The notes below the pieces were generated by a model that was given only the letters and a program-made list of their open reading frames with translations, ran no database searches and was not told the origin of the DNA. From assembly GCA_943353165.1 (NCBI GenBank), contig CALRAM010000001.1, forward strand, positions 1-45,482: a stretch of DNA of 45,482 nt, in the 5' to 3' direction. A program made the translations under genes and the position numbers. Shown here in pieces: positions 6,896 to 13,161 of the stretch; position 1 is the first letter of the stretch; the number at the start of each line of letters is the position of its first letter. The stretch is from an uncultured Candidatus Saccharimonas sp. (GTDB lineage Bacteria; Patescibacteriota; Saccharimonadia; Saccharimonadales; OMJO01).

Positions 6896-7034
6896 CCCCG
6901 ATCGTGGAACCATAATCCACTGCCTTGGCAAGCTTTGCCTGCCCACAGAATTTTGTGACTACAAACAAGTGTGTAATCAGAAAAGTTCTCTTGCAACCCG
7001 CCACAGGCGGCTCTCACACTTGGCCACACCCAAT
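6896..7034 (-). other. Interrupted tRNA-Gln-like sequence
   Basis: Bases 6896-6926 repeat the T-arm edge, anticodon arm and D-stem of tRNA-Gln (one change in the anticodon loop, CCATAATCC for CCAGAATCC). Bases 7018-7034 resemble its 5' end (ACTTGGCC plus CACCC). The 105-bp repeat separates the two halves in the D-loop, and the true 3' end is missing. It cannot fold as a functional tRNA. Confidence 0.6.
6920..7024. repeat. 105-bp direct repeat, copy B
   Basis: Second copy of 4082-4186, with one mismatch at 7013. The two copies bracket 2.7 kb with a GNAT, a HAD, a DUF2721, a histidine phosphatase and the recombinase stub, in the arrangement of left and right attachment sites. Confidence 0.95.
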
Positions 7035-7059
7035 TGACAGGGGTAATTGTATCAAGTTT

Positions 7060-7086
7060 TTGACAAAATACCTAGCATGATACAAT
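7060..7086 (+). promoter_or_regulatory. Promoter of the metK leader
   Basis: TTGACA (7060-7065) and TACAAT (7081-7086) are separated by 15 bp. Transcription from about 7094 would give a leader of about 240 nt before metK. A GTTAA-tacg-TTAAC palindrome (7087-7100) lies at the start point. Confidence 0.65.
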
Positions 7087-7104
7087 GTTAATACGTTAAC
7101 AATT

Positions 7105-7290
7105 TAAAAAATATATAGAGTGCAGCGAGAGATCTAGCTCCGTGACCTGCCAGCAACCTGCCGTATTGGAATATGGAAGGTGGAATATAGAAAATGGTCT
7201 AATAGCCCAAATTCAAACTTCTATCTACTAACTTCTAAGCCGTAAGGTGCTCCGTCTAGACCGCTAATTGGCGGAAAGATATGACATATT
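7105..7290 (+). promoter_or_regulatory. Probable SAM-clan riboswitch upstream of metK
   Basis: The metK leader contains GAGTGCAG, then CCTGCCAGCAACC, then a CCGTATT/AATATGG stem and AAGGTGG, with a further AAGGTGCTCC near 7244. GCAG...CTGC followed by a (C)AGCAACC core and a G-rich GGTG strand is the arrangement of SAM-I/SAM-IV aptamers, which typically control metK. The exact class is uncertain, and the second AAGGTGC suggests an extended or duplicated P3 region. The position, between a strong promoter and a terminator fused to the start codon, supports regulation by SAM. Confidence 0.55.
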
Positions 7291-7296
7291 ATATGT

Positions 7297-7333
7297 ATCC
7301 TTTCTGTCGATATGGCAAAGAAAGGATTTTTTT
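7297..7333 (+). terminator. metK leader terminator masking the Shine-Dalgarno
   Basis: ATCCTTTCT (7297-7305) pairs perfectly with AGAAAGGAT (7319-7327), and seven T run up to the ATG at 7334. The right arm contains the AAAGGA Shine-Dalgarno, so the same hairpin could end transcription or, if read through, hide the ribosome-binding site. It is the natural expression platform for the upstream aptamer. Confidence 0.8.
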
Positions 7334-8443
7334 ATGTCAAAAACTTTATTTACCAGCGAGTCAGTCTGTGCTGGGCATCCCGACAAAATTTGCGATGCAA
7401 TCAGCGATGCCTTGCTAGACGAAATACTAAGGCAGGACCCAAATGGACGTGGTGGGATCGAGGCTGTTGCTGGCGCAAACCAAGTTAGTTTATTTGGCGA
7501 GGTCAATACAACGGCAAAGCTGGACTATAAAAAAATTGTGTTTGGCCTGATAAAGAAATTTGGCTACACAAACCCAGATTGGGGTTTTTCGGCAGAGTCT
7601 GTATTTAGCAATTTTATCCACGAACAGTCACCAGAAATTTCCCAAGGTGTAGATGAAGATGGCGCTGGTGATCAAGGCATGATGTTTGGTTACGCTTGTA
7701 ACGATACGCCAGAACTAATGCCTATGCCGATAACTCTGGCACACTCGTTGACAAAGCGAATAGATGAAGCAAGGAAGAGTGGTGAATTGAAATGGTTGCG
7801 ACCTGACGGCAAAGCTCAGGTTACAATAGAGTACGAAGACGGCAAACCTACCAGCGTGGTCAAGGTGGTGGCCGCTGTAGCCCACAGCGAAGATACTAGT
7901 GCAGAGGATGTCAGAACAGGGATAATCCATAAAGTCATACAACCGATATTGGAAAAGTATAATTTTAAACTACCCGCAGATAAAGATATTGTCATAAATG
8001 GTACGGGGGCGTGGTACATCCCAGGTCCAGAAAGTGATGCTGGGCTGACCGGACGCAAGATAGTGGTTGATGGTTATGGTGGCTATGCCCGGGTGGGTGG
8101 TGGCGCATTTAGCGGCAAAGACCCTAGTAAAGTAGACCGTTCTGGCGCGTATGCTGCCCGATATATTGCCAAAAATATTGTAGCAGCGGGCTTGGCCGAC
8201 AGGTGCGAAGTAGGTCTGGCATATGTGATAGGTCAGCCAGAGCCCCTAATGCAGACAATTGAAACTTTTGGTACGGCTACCGTGTCCGAAACAGAGCTCT
8301 ACGCTTTCAAAGATAAATTGATAGACACATCCGTGAAAGGCATCATAAAAAAGCTAGACCTGCGACGACCAATTTATAGCCAAACCAGTGCATATGGGCA
8401 TTTTGGCAAGGCCGAGTTGCCTTGGGAAAAAGTAGTGGCATAG
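7334..8443 (+). CDS. metK: S-adenosylmethionine synthetase
   Basis: The 369-residue enzyme makes S-adenosylmethionine from methionine and ATP. Visible family motifs are SESVCAGHPDKICD at the N-terminus, GAGDQGMMFGYA in the first third, and GGGAFSGKDPSKVDRSG later. Length is slightly below E. coli MetK (384). The ATG at 7334 has the Shine-Dalgarno AGAAAGGA 8 nt upstream; the open frame from 7268 runs through the leader hairpin and is not used. Regulation is probably by the SAM-responsive leader. A strongly structured intergenic region follows the stop codon. Confidence 0.97.
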   Translation: MSKTLFTSESVCAGHPDKICDAISDALLDEILRQDPNGRGGIEAVAGANQVSLFGEVNTTAKLDYKKIVFGLIKKFGYTNPDWGFSAESVFSNFIHEQSPEISQGVDEDGAGDQGMMFGYACNDTPELMPMPITLAHSLTKRIDEARKSGELKWLRPDGKAQVTIEYEDGKPTSVVKVVAAVAHSEDTSAEDVRTGIIHKVIQPILEKYNFKLPADKDIVINGTGAWYIPGPESDAGLTGRKIVVDGYGGYARVGGGAFSGKDPSKVDRSGAYAARYIAKNIVAAGLADRCEVGLAYVIGQPEPLMQTIETFGTATVSETELYAFKDKLIDTSVKGIIKKLDLRRPIYSQTSAYGHFGKAELPWEKVVA

Positions 8444-8620
8444 TTCTTTGCAAAAGAACCAAACTATTGTTCCATTTTGCTTTTCCAAAACGGAACCCAA
8501 AAAGGACACAGGCGATGAAAAACACGAAAGTCGTTCGCGATACTACTATTCGGATACTGCGGGACTCCTTTCAGTCGGTCTAAAGACTGGTCCTCGTATC
8601 ACGAAATAGTATTCTTCACT
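8443..8620 (+). other. Highly structured intergenic region after metK
   Basis: Three hairpins follow the stop: GTTCTTT-gca-AAAGAAC (8443-8459), an 11-bp stem GTTCC(A)TTTTG / CAAAA(C)GGAAC (8469-8496), and a long imperfect hairpin at about 8540-8612. The last has nested arms ATACTA/TAGTAT, GATAC/GTATC, GGAC/GTCC and CAGTC/GACTG. None ends in a long T run, so this is not a plain terminator. It may be a 3' UTR structure or a small RNA. No gene is seen. Confidence 0.4.
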
Positions 8621-8657
8621 CACTTCTTCGGTTTTTCAGAGCCTGAAAACAAGATAC

Positions 8658-8688
8658 TTGACAATATCACTTTACTTTGATAAAGTAA
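8658..8688 (+). promoter_or_regulatory. yerC promoter with overlapping palindromic operator
   Basis: TTGACA (8658-8663), 17 bp, then TAAAGT (8681-8686), 9 nt before the ATG. A perfect 17-bp palindrome, TTACTTT-gat-AAAGTAA (8672-8688), covers the -10 box. Its size and place suit a TrpR-like dimer repressing its own gene; that link is inference. Confidence 0.7.
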
Positions 8689-8695
8689 TTCCATT

Positions 8696-9025
8696 ATGAA
8701 AGAAAATATTGCCACAATTTGGGAATCTAAAACCGCCCAGCAGTTATCTAAGACTTTGGTTGGTATTGATGATGCCCAAACTATGGAGAAGTTCCTTAGA
8801 GACGTTATGACTGAAAAAGAAATAATTGAGGTTAGTTCCCGTCTGGAAGCAGCTCGCATGCTCAAGGCAGGTATCAAATACAGCGACATAATTGAAAAGA
8901 CAAAACTTAGTAGTCGAACAGTTGCCCGTATTAGTGATTGGATGCAAAACGGTAGCGGTGGCTACGAAGCAGTTCTGGGTCAAATTAGTGACCATAGCCA
9001 TATATCGCCAGCCAGTGCTGACTAA
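8696..9025 (+). CDS. yerC: YerC/YecD family TrpR-like regulator
   Basis: The 109-residue all-helical protein matches the TrpR-related YerC/YecD family: FLRDVMTEKEI at 33-43, EVSSRLEAARMLKAG at 45-59, and a helix-turn-helix from YSDIIEKTKLSSRTVARISDW at about 62-82. In Firmicutes, YerC-type proteins have been linked to control of histidine genes. Here the gene is followed by hisI and a hisG-like gene, which supports the same link. Its promoter carries a perfect palindrome over the -10, suggesting autorepression. A strong terminator separates it from hisI. Transcription probably begins at the start codon. Confidence 0.88.
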   Translation: MKENIATIWESKTAQQLSKTLVGIDDAQTMEKFLRDVMTEKEIIEVSSRLEAARMLKAGIKYSDIIEKTKLSSRTVARISDWMQNGSGGYEAVLGQISDHSHISPASAD

Positions 9026-9051
9026 CTAGTTATTCGTTTGAAATAGCAGAT

Positions 9052-9077
9052 CGCCAGCACATCGCTGGCGTTTTTTT
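9052..9077 (+). terminator. Intrinsic terminator between yerC and hisI
   Basis: Stem CGCCAGC/GCTGGCG with loop ACATC, followed by seven T. It would stop most transcripts from the yerC promoter 30 nt before hisI, so hisI needs read-through, attenuation or its own weak promoter (TATTAAT near 9084). Confidence 0.9.
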
Positions 9078-9107
9078 GCGCGATATTAATTTGAAAGGAG
9101 AAATACG

Positions 9108-9476
9108 ATGAATATTAGAAAATTTGAATTTGAAGCTGTAGATTTTACAAAACTACTGTCGGCCACGGGAGAACAATTAGTTCCAGCCGTGGTAGTTGAT
9201 AGTGCTGAAATGGCAACTGATGGCCTGGCCTCAGTTCTAATGGTTGGTTTTATGAACCGACTAGCCCTAGAAGCTACTATCGACAGCGGTAATGTCACTT
9301 TTTACTCCCGCACCAGCCAAGCGCTGTGGGAAAAGGGAACAACTAGTGGCAACTATCTAAAAGTGAGAAATATTTTTACAGATTGTGATAATGACAGTCT
9401 ATTAATCGATGCGGAACCCTTGGGACCGACGTGTTGCCAAGGTACGCAGTCATGCTTTGAGGAGGAAATACAATGA
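9108..9476 (+). CDS. hisI: Phosphoribosyl-AMP cyclohydrolase (HisI-like)
   Basis: The 122-residue protein has the HisI core: [38 protein letters not shown], then DCDNDS and CCQGTQSCF. The zinc cysteines fall at 93, 109 and 116 and the magnesium-site aspartates at 92, 94 and 96. Two usual residues are changed: TSGH is TSGN (82), and the CH pair is CC (109-110). HisI normally opens the adenine ring of phosphoribosyl-AMP, the third step of histidine synthesis. No hisE, hisA, hisH or hisF is in the window. It has a good AAAGGAG Shine-Dalgarno and overlaps the next gene by 4 nt. Confidence 0.85.
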   Translation: MNIRKFEFEAVDFTKLLSATGEQLVPAVVVDSAEMATDGLASVLMVGFMNRLALEATIDSGNVTFYSRTSQALWEKGTTSGNYLKVRNIFTDCDNDSLLIDAEPLGPTCCQGTQSCFEEEIQ

Positions 9477-10144
9477 GTAATTTCGAAAAGGTATTGTTGG
9501 AGTCGGCCGATACAATTTATTTGCCGAACAGATACCTAGAACCCTTTATGGATGCGGTTGGCAATATAACAAATATTGAGATACCTGACCTGAAAGAGAG
9601 AAAACTTAGCGTTAAATCCAATGGTCAGACATTTCGCTGGGTACGTGGACGAGATGTGGCTAAGATTGTTGCTAGTGTCCAAGCAGCTCAACCAGAGAAA
9701 AGAGTCGTTGGCCTAAGCGGTAGCGAATGGTGCGATGAATACATGTTGGGCGAGTTGACTGGTCGGGTAACTGCAGATCGAAGGATAGAGTACTACAACA
9801 TACCGAGCGCCAAACTTATGGGGCGAGTTGCCATCATCGCTCCACCTAGCCTAGACGCTGATCAAATGCGAGACAAGATTAGGCCTGGGCGGGAACAGCT
9901 TGTTCCTGTGGTTACTGTCTATCCAAACCTGGCTACAGCATCCAAATCCAACCTTTCTATAACAACTAGCCTGGAGTTTACTCTTAATGGCAGTGTGGAA
10001 ACGGTATCAGATGATCTAGGTATGTTAGCTTTAGATTTAGTCTGCACAGGTGGTACCGTTATACAAAATAACTTTACCATACTAGCAGAATTGCAAGAGG
10101 TATATCCGGCTATTGTAGTGGCGGCTGGCACTAATACTGTTTAG
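9473..10144 (+). CDS. Divergent ATP phosphoribosyltransferase-like protein (HisG-like)
   Basis: The C-terminal two thirds of this 223-residue protein follow His[15 protein letters not shown], then [15 protein letters not shown], then [20 protein letters not shown], which corresponds to the PRPP loop D-x-V-xx-G-x-T-L. The N-terminal part lacks the usual IPKGRL start and shows [15 protein letters not shown] where HisG has its VGITGKD-like segment. Spacing between the conserved Glu and the Asp of the PRPP loop is altered. HisG condenses ATP with PRPP; together with HisI this would act on a purine ribonucleotide. It is coupled to hisI through an ATGA overlap and ends convergently into sodC. Confidence 0.7.
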   Translation: MSNFEKVLLESADTIYLPNRYLEPFMDAVGNITNIEIPDLKERKLSVKSNGQTFRWVRGRDVAKIVASVQAAQPEKRVVGLSGSEWCDEYMLGELTGRVTADRRIEYYNIPSAKLMGRVAIIAPPSLDADQMRDKIRPGREQLVPVVTVYPNLATASKSNLSITTSLEFTLNGSVETVSDDLGMLALDLVCTGGTVIQNNFTILAELQEVYPAIVVAAGTNTV

Positions 10145-10662
10145 GATTTTTGGATTTTGCCGCAGGCTAGGCGGGGGCCACCGCTGTGGCCAGAACCAGT
10201 TTCGCCCGGTGTGTGTGGATCTTCGTTAGCATGCACCATGATTGAAGTGCCTTCTGCTGGCTGTAAAATGGAAACTGGACCGTCAGACAGTGTTATGCGA
10301 GTGGAAATGGTTTCTAGTTCGCCGTGTCCTTTTGCGTCTATGACTATGTTTGGCAAATCGCCAGCGTGGTAGCCGTGGTTGGCATCTGGGTCGGTATTGC
10401 CGCTAGGGCCTGGGTCAAAGTGCCCGCCAGCACATTTGAAGCCTTCGCATTCGCAGTCTCCCTTTTCGTGTATATGAACAGCGTGTCGTCCTGGAATCAG
10501 AGTGGCGGGGTCGCCTTTTAGGGTCAATCGCAAGTGTACATATTTCCAGCCATCAACATCGTATTCTGTAAAAATGGCCAGTCCAGACACATTTGGGCCA
10601 GAAACTTCCGCCCTAGCTAGATTGGTGACTTTTTTGCTATCTGCATTTAGGCTAACTTTCAT
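10141..10662 (-). CDS. Cu/Zn superoxide dismutase family protein
   Basis: The 173-residue protein has the Cu/Zn SOD ligand order: HAVHIHEKGDC (two copper histidines and the first disulfide Cys), GGHFDP (bridging His), HGYHAGDLPN (zinc His and Asp), IMVHANEDPH (fourth copper His), and a C-terminal SGGPRLACG (second Cys, with the active-site Arg before it). There is no signal peptide; the protein starts MKVSLNADSKK, so it appears cytoplasmic, while most bacterial SodC are exported. An AAGGA Shine-Dalgarno supports the ATG. Its stop overlaps the stop of the hisG-like gene by 4 nt. Confidence 0.9.
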   Translation of the reverse strand: MKVSLNADSKKVTNLARAEVSGPNVSGLAIFTEYDVDGWKYVHLRLTLKGDPATLIPGRHAVHIHEKGDCECEGFKCAGGHFDPGPSGNTDPDANHGYHAGDLPNIVIDAKGHGELETISTRITLSDGPVSILQPAEGTSIMVHANEDPHTPGETGSGHSGGPRLACGKIQKS

Positions 10663-10708
10663 ATTTTTTCCTTTTTATGAGTTTATTGTAACACGGATGC
10701 TCTTATGT

Positions 10709-10744
10709 TATAATTGCTGGGAAGGAAGCGCTAAAAACGCGCTT
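10709..10744 (+). promoter_or_regulatory. typA promoter and leader hairpin
   Basis: TATAAT (10709-10714) gives a leader of about 36 nt. In it AAGCGC (10726-10731) pairs with GCGCTT (10739-10744), followed by TTATTTTATTATT up to the ATG. The GGAAGGAA Shine-Dalgarno-like run lies before the hairpin. It could act as a weak attenuator or thermosensitive leader. Confidence 0.5.
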
Positions 10745-10756
10745 TATTTTATTATT

Positions 10757-12583
10757 ATGACCAAACTACAAGACCCGACCAAAATTCGGAACATAGCCAT
10801 TATCGCTCATGTTGACCATGGCAAGACCACCTTAGTTGATGGTCTGTTAAAGCAGTCCCAAACTTTCAGAGACAATCAAGCAGAGATGACCCAAGACCTT
10901 ATCATGGATAGCGGCGACCAAGAGCGCGAACGCGGCATAACAATTACCGCCAAAGTTACTGCAGTACAGCACAATGATTACCGCGTAAATATCATAGACA
11001 CACCAGGTCATGCCGATTTTAGCGGTGAAGTAGAGCGAACGCTGAATATGGCCGATGGTTGTTTGCTAATTGTTGACGCCCAGGAAGGACCGATGCCGCA
11101 GACAAAATTTGTGCTCGGGAAAGCACTGGCTGCCGAATTGAAGCCCATAGTTATTATCAACAAAATAGACAAACAGGGCAGTCGCCTAGCCGAAGTAGAA
11201 GACGAATTAGCTGATTTATTCTTAGAATTAGCCGTACATGAAGACCAGCTGCATTATCCAATATATTACGCCGTTGGTAGAGCCGGAAAAGCATGGCTTA
11301 AACCGCCAGCTGATCCAGATGCCGAAGGCGACCTAGAGGTTATATTTGACGCAATTATAAAAGACATACCAGCACCAAAGATAGAACTGGACAAACCTTT
11401 TCAGATGCTTGTTACTGCTTTGTCGTGGGATAGTTTCAAGGGCAAATACGCCATCGGCCGTATAACTCGGGGTAAAATCGGCGCCGGCAACCCTGTAGCT
11501 GTCTGCAAAAAAGATGGAACTATTACCAAGGCAAAAGTAGACTTGGTGTTCATGAGTCATGGAGTTAGCCGTTTTGAGGTTCCAGGTGGCGTAGCAGGCG
11601 ACATCGTCCAATTAACCGGAATTTCTGACGTTCAAATAGGCGAGACCTTGGCAGACGCCGATAAGCCAGAAGCTTTGCCGGTATTAGAGATAGAGGCACC
11701 AACCCTAAAAATTTATCTGGGCCCAAACACCAGCCCAGTCAAAGGTTTGGAAGGCGAATTTACCACCAGCCGCCAAATTGGAGACAGGCTCCAAAAAGAG
11801 CTTGAAACAAATGTTGGCCTGAGAGTAGAAGATGATGGAATAGGTTTTTTGGTTTCTGGTCGCGGCGAACTACATCTGAGCGTATTGATAGAAACTATTC
11901 GTCGTGAAGGATACGAGTTTGAGGTAGGTCGCCCGCAAGTTGTAACCCGCGAAAAAGACGGCAAAACAGAAGAACCAATAGAAGAGCTACTGATTGAAAT
12001 CCCTGCCGAGCATGTTGGAGCGGTTCAGATGGAATTGGGGCAACGTCGAGCAACATTGATTGAACAGTTTGCTAGCCCAAAAGGAGTAACAAAGTTAGTT
12101 TATAAACTGCCAACCAGAGCATTGCTAGGGCTGCGCAATATTATGATGACAAACACCAAAGGCACCATAATAATGAACAGCTTGATGATTGGCTACGAGC
12201 CTATGGGCACCGTCCTGCAACAACTACGCAACGGGGTTTTGATAGCATACGAAGCAGGCGTGACTACTCCGTATTCATTGCAGAACGCTGAAGCCAGAGG
12301 AACGACTTTTGTCGGTCCAGCAGAAAAGGTTTATGCCGGTCAAATAGTCGGTTTGAATAGTCGTAGCGAAGATATGGAGATAAATGTCTGCAAAGCAAAA
12401 CACTTGACCAATATGCGTAGTTCTAGCAGTGATGGTGTTGTCCAGCTAACCCCACCCACAATATTCAGCCTAGAAGAGTGTTTGGACTTTATAGAAAATG
12501 ACGAATTTCTAGAAGTTACCCCAAAGAGCCTGAGATTACGCAAAAAAGAATTAGACCCAAACAAAAGAAAAAGAAATAAATAA
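10757..12583 (+). CDS. typA: Ribosome-associated GTPase TypA/BipA
   Basis: The 608-residue translational GTPase has G1 AHVDHGKTTLVDGLL, G2 in RERGITITAK, G3 DTPGHADF and G4 NKIDKQ, followed by EF-G-like domains and the BipA-specific C-terminus ending in a basic KKELDPNKRKRNK tail. BipA binds the 70S ribosome and assists 50S assembly and stress or cold growth. The start at 10757 (MTKLQDPTKIRN) follows a promoter and short leader; the longer open frame from 10502 runs antisense through sodC and is spurious. Length equals that of known TypA proteins. Confidence 0.96.
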   Translation: MTKLQDPTKIRNIAIIAHVDHGKTTLVDGLLKQSQTFRDNQAEMTQDLIMDSGDQERERGITITAKVTAVQHNDYRVNIIDTPGHADFSGEVERTLNMADGCLLIVDAQEGPMPQTKFVLGKALAAELKPIVIINKIDKQGSRLAEVEDELADLFLELAVHEDQLHYPIYYAVGRAGKAWLKPPADPDAEGDLEVIFDAIIKDIPAPKIELDKPFQMLVTALSWDSFKGKYAIGRITRGKIGAGNPVAVCKKDGTITKAKVDLVFMSHGVSRFEVPGGVAGDIVQLTGISDVQIGETLADADKPEALPVLEIEAPTLKIYLGPNTSPVKGLEGEFTTSRQIGDRLQKELETNVGLRVEDDGIGFLVSGRGELHLSVLIETIRREGYEFEVGRPQVVTREKDGKTEEPIEELLIEIPAEHVGAVQMELGQRRATLIEQFASPKGVTKLVYKLPTRALLGLRNIMMTNTKGTIIMNSLMIGYEPMGTVLQQLRNGVLIAYEAGVTTPYSLQNAEARGTTFVGPAEKVYAGQIVGLNSRSEDMEINVCKAKHLTNMRSSSSDGVVQLTPPTIFSLEECLDFIENDEFLEVTPKSLRLRKKELDPNKRKRNK

Positions 12584-12589
12584 AAAAGC

Positions 12590-12618
12590 TTGACACGCCG
12601 ATACTACAGGCGTACATT
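12590..12618 (+). promoter_or_regulatory. Promoter of a short transcript after typA
   Basis: TTGACA (12590-12595), 17 bp, TACATT (12613-12618). The spacer itself is an inverted repeat, CGCC...GGCG, which may bind a regulator. Confidence 0.65.
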
Positions 12619-12624
12619 TGTATT

Positions 12625-12712
12625 TAGTCACTGTGAGGTGATTAGCAATTACTCTAGCAATAGAATAAGAGCGAACAAAAAAGAAGCCCTCAAAAGCTTC
12701 TTTTTTGTTTTA
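12625..12712 (+). ncRNA. Candidate small RNA of about 90 nt
   Basis: A consensus-spaced promoter begins transcription near 12625, and a perfect 13-bp terminator ends it near 12712. No convincing coding frame lies between; the longest is a 25-codon GTG frame that runs through the terminator. This is the layout of an independent small RNA. No known family is recognised. Confidence 0.45.
12675..12712 (+). terminator. Intrinsic terminator
   Basis: ACAAAAAAGAAGC (12675-12687) pairs perfectly with GCTTCTTTTTTGT (12696-12708), loop CCTCAAAA, in a T-rich tail. It ends the short transcript and any read-through from typA. Confidence 0.9.
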
Positions 12713-12825
12713 TAAAGCATAATTATCTGACCGATCACAAGGTAGCTAGATGTATGTATTGCAATTATATTGAAATAACATTACTATGGTTTTGTAATAA
12801 ACAATATATAAAAGGAGAATGAATT

Positions 12826-13071
12826 ATGGATCCAAATACAACAACCCCAACAGACCCAGTAGCACCAGCTTATCCTGCTGCAGACCCAGTAGCACCAGCT
12901 TATCCTGCTGCAGACCCAGTAGCACCTGCTGCAGACCCAACGGTAGCACCAGCCTATCCTGCAGTTGACCCAGTAGCACCAGCTACTGATCCAGCAGATG
13001 CTCCTGCACCAGAAGAAGCACCAGCGCCTGAAGTAGCACCAGCTACCGACCCAGCTGAACCAGCAATGTAA
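12826..13071 (+). CDS. Small Pro/Ala/Asp repeat protein
   Basis: The 81-residue protein is almost wholly built from DPVAPAYPAA-type decamers, then PADAPAPEEAPAPEVAPATDP. It has no signal peptide, membrane segment, cysteine or lysine, is strongly acidic and should be intrinsically disordered. It is a real gene: AAAGGAG is well placed before the ATG, and a separate strong terminator follows. Decamer number could vary because two 30-bp units are identical. I recognise no family. A role as a spacer, surface or osmotic protein would be guesswork. Confidence 0.7.
   Translation: MDPNTTTPTDPVAPAYPAADPVAPAYPAADPVAPAADPTVAPAYPAVDPVAPATDPADAPAPEEAPAPEVAPATDPAEPAM
12853..12912. repeat. Two identical 30-bp tandem units
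   Basis: 12853-12882 and 12883-12912 are identical and in frame, and a shortened third unit starts at 12913. Slippage here would change the protein by ten residues. Confidence 0.95.
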
Positions 13072-13095
13072 TATATTTTGTTGGACGGAGTACAG

Positions 13096-13126
13096 AAGGT
13101 CAGCCTATCGTGGCTGACCTTTTTTG
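13096..13126 (+). terminator. Intrinsic terminator
   Basis: AGGTCAGCC (13097-13105) pairs with GGCTGACCT (13112-13120), followed by T5. It ends the Pro/Ala repeat gene. Confidence 0.9.
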
Positions 13127-13149
13127 TTTTATAGGTAAAGCGTTTATGT

Positions 13150-13155
13150 TATTAT
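13150..13155 (+). promoter_or_regulatory. -10 box for the heliorhodopsin gene
   Basis: TATTAT lies 6 nt before the ATG at 13162, with no Shine-Dalgarno, another leaderless-type start. Confidence 0.5.
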
Positions 13156-13161
13156 CAGCGT

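Noticed and set aside
4082-7024. 105-bp repeats as a CRISPR array or rRNA spacer
   Set aside because: Only two copies, 2.8 kb apart, with protein genes between; they fit attachment sites better.
6372-7029. Long minus-strand frames over the histidine phosphatase and repeat B
   Set aside because: They are antisense to a clear gene and continue through repeat and tRNA fragments without any recognisable domain.
6896-7034. A second functional tRNA
   Set aside because: The D-loop is split by 105 bp, the 3' acceptor end is missing, and the acceptor strands do not pair.
7268-7333. N-terminal extension of MetK
   Set aside because: It would translate the leader terminator hairpin; homologous MetK begins at MSKTLFTSES, and a Shine-Dalgarno precedes that ATG.
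8696-10144. A complete histidine biosynthesis operon
   Set aside because: Only hisI and a divergent hisG-like gene are present; the neighbours are metK and sodC.
10502-10756. 85-residue N-terminal extension of TypA
   Set aside because: It runs antisense through sodC and across the typA promoter; known TypA proteins begin at the ATG at 10757.
12853-12933. CRISPR-like regular repeat
   Set aside because: The 30-bp units are directly tandem with no spacers and lie in frame inside a Pro/Ala repeat gene.
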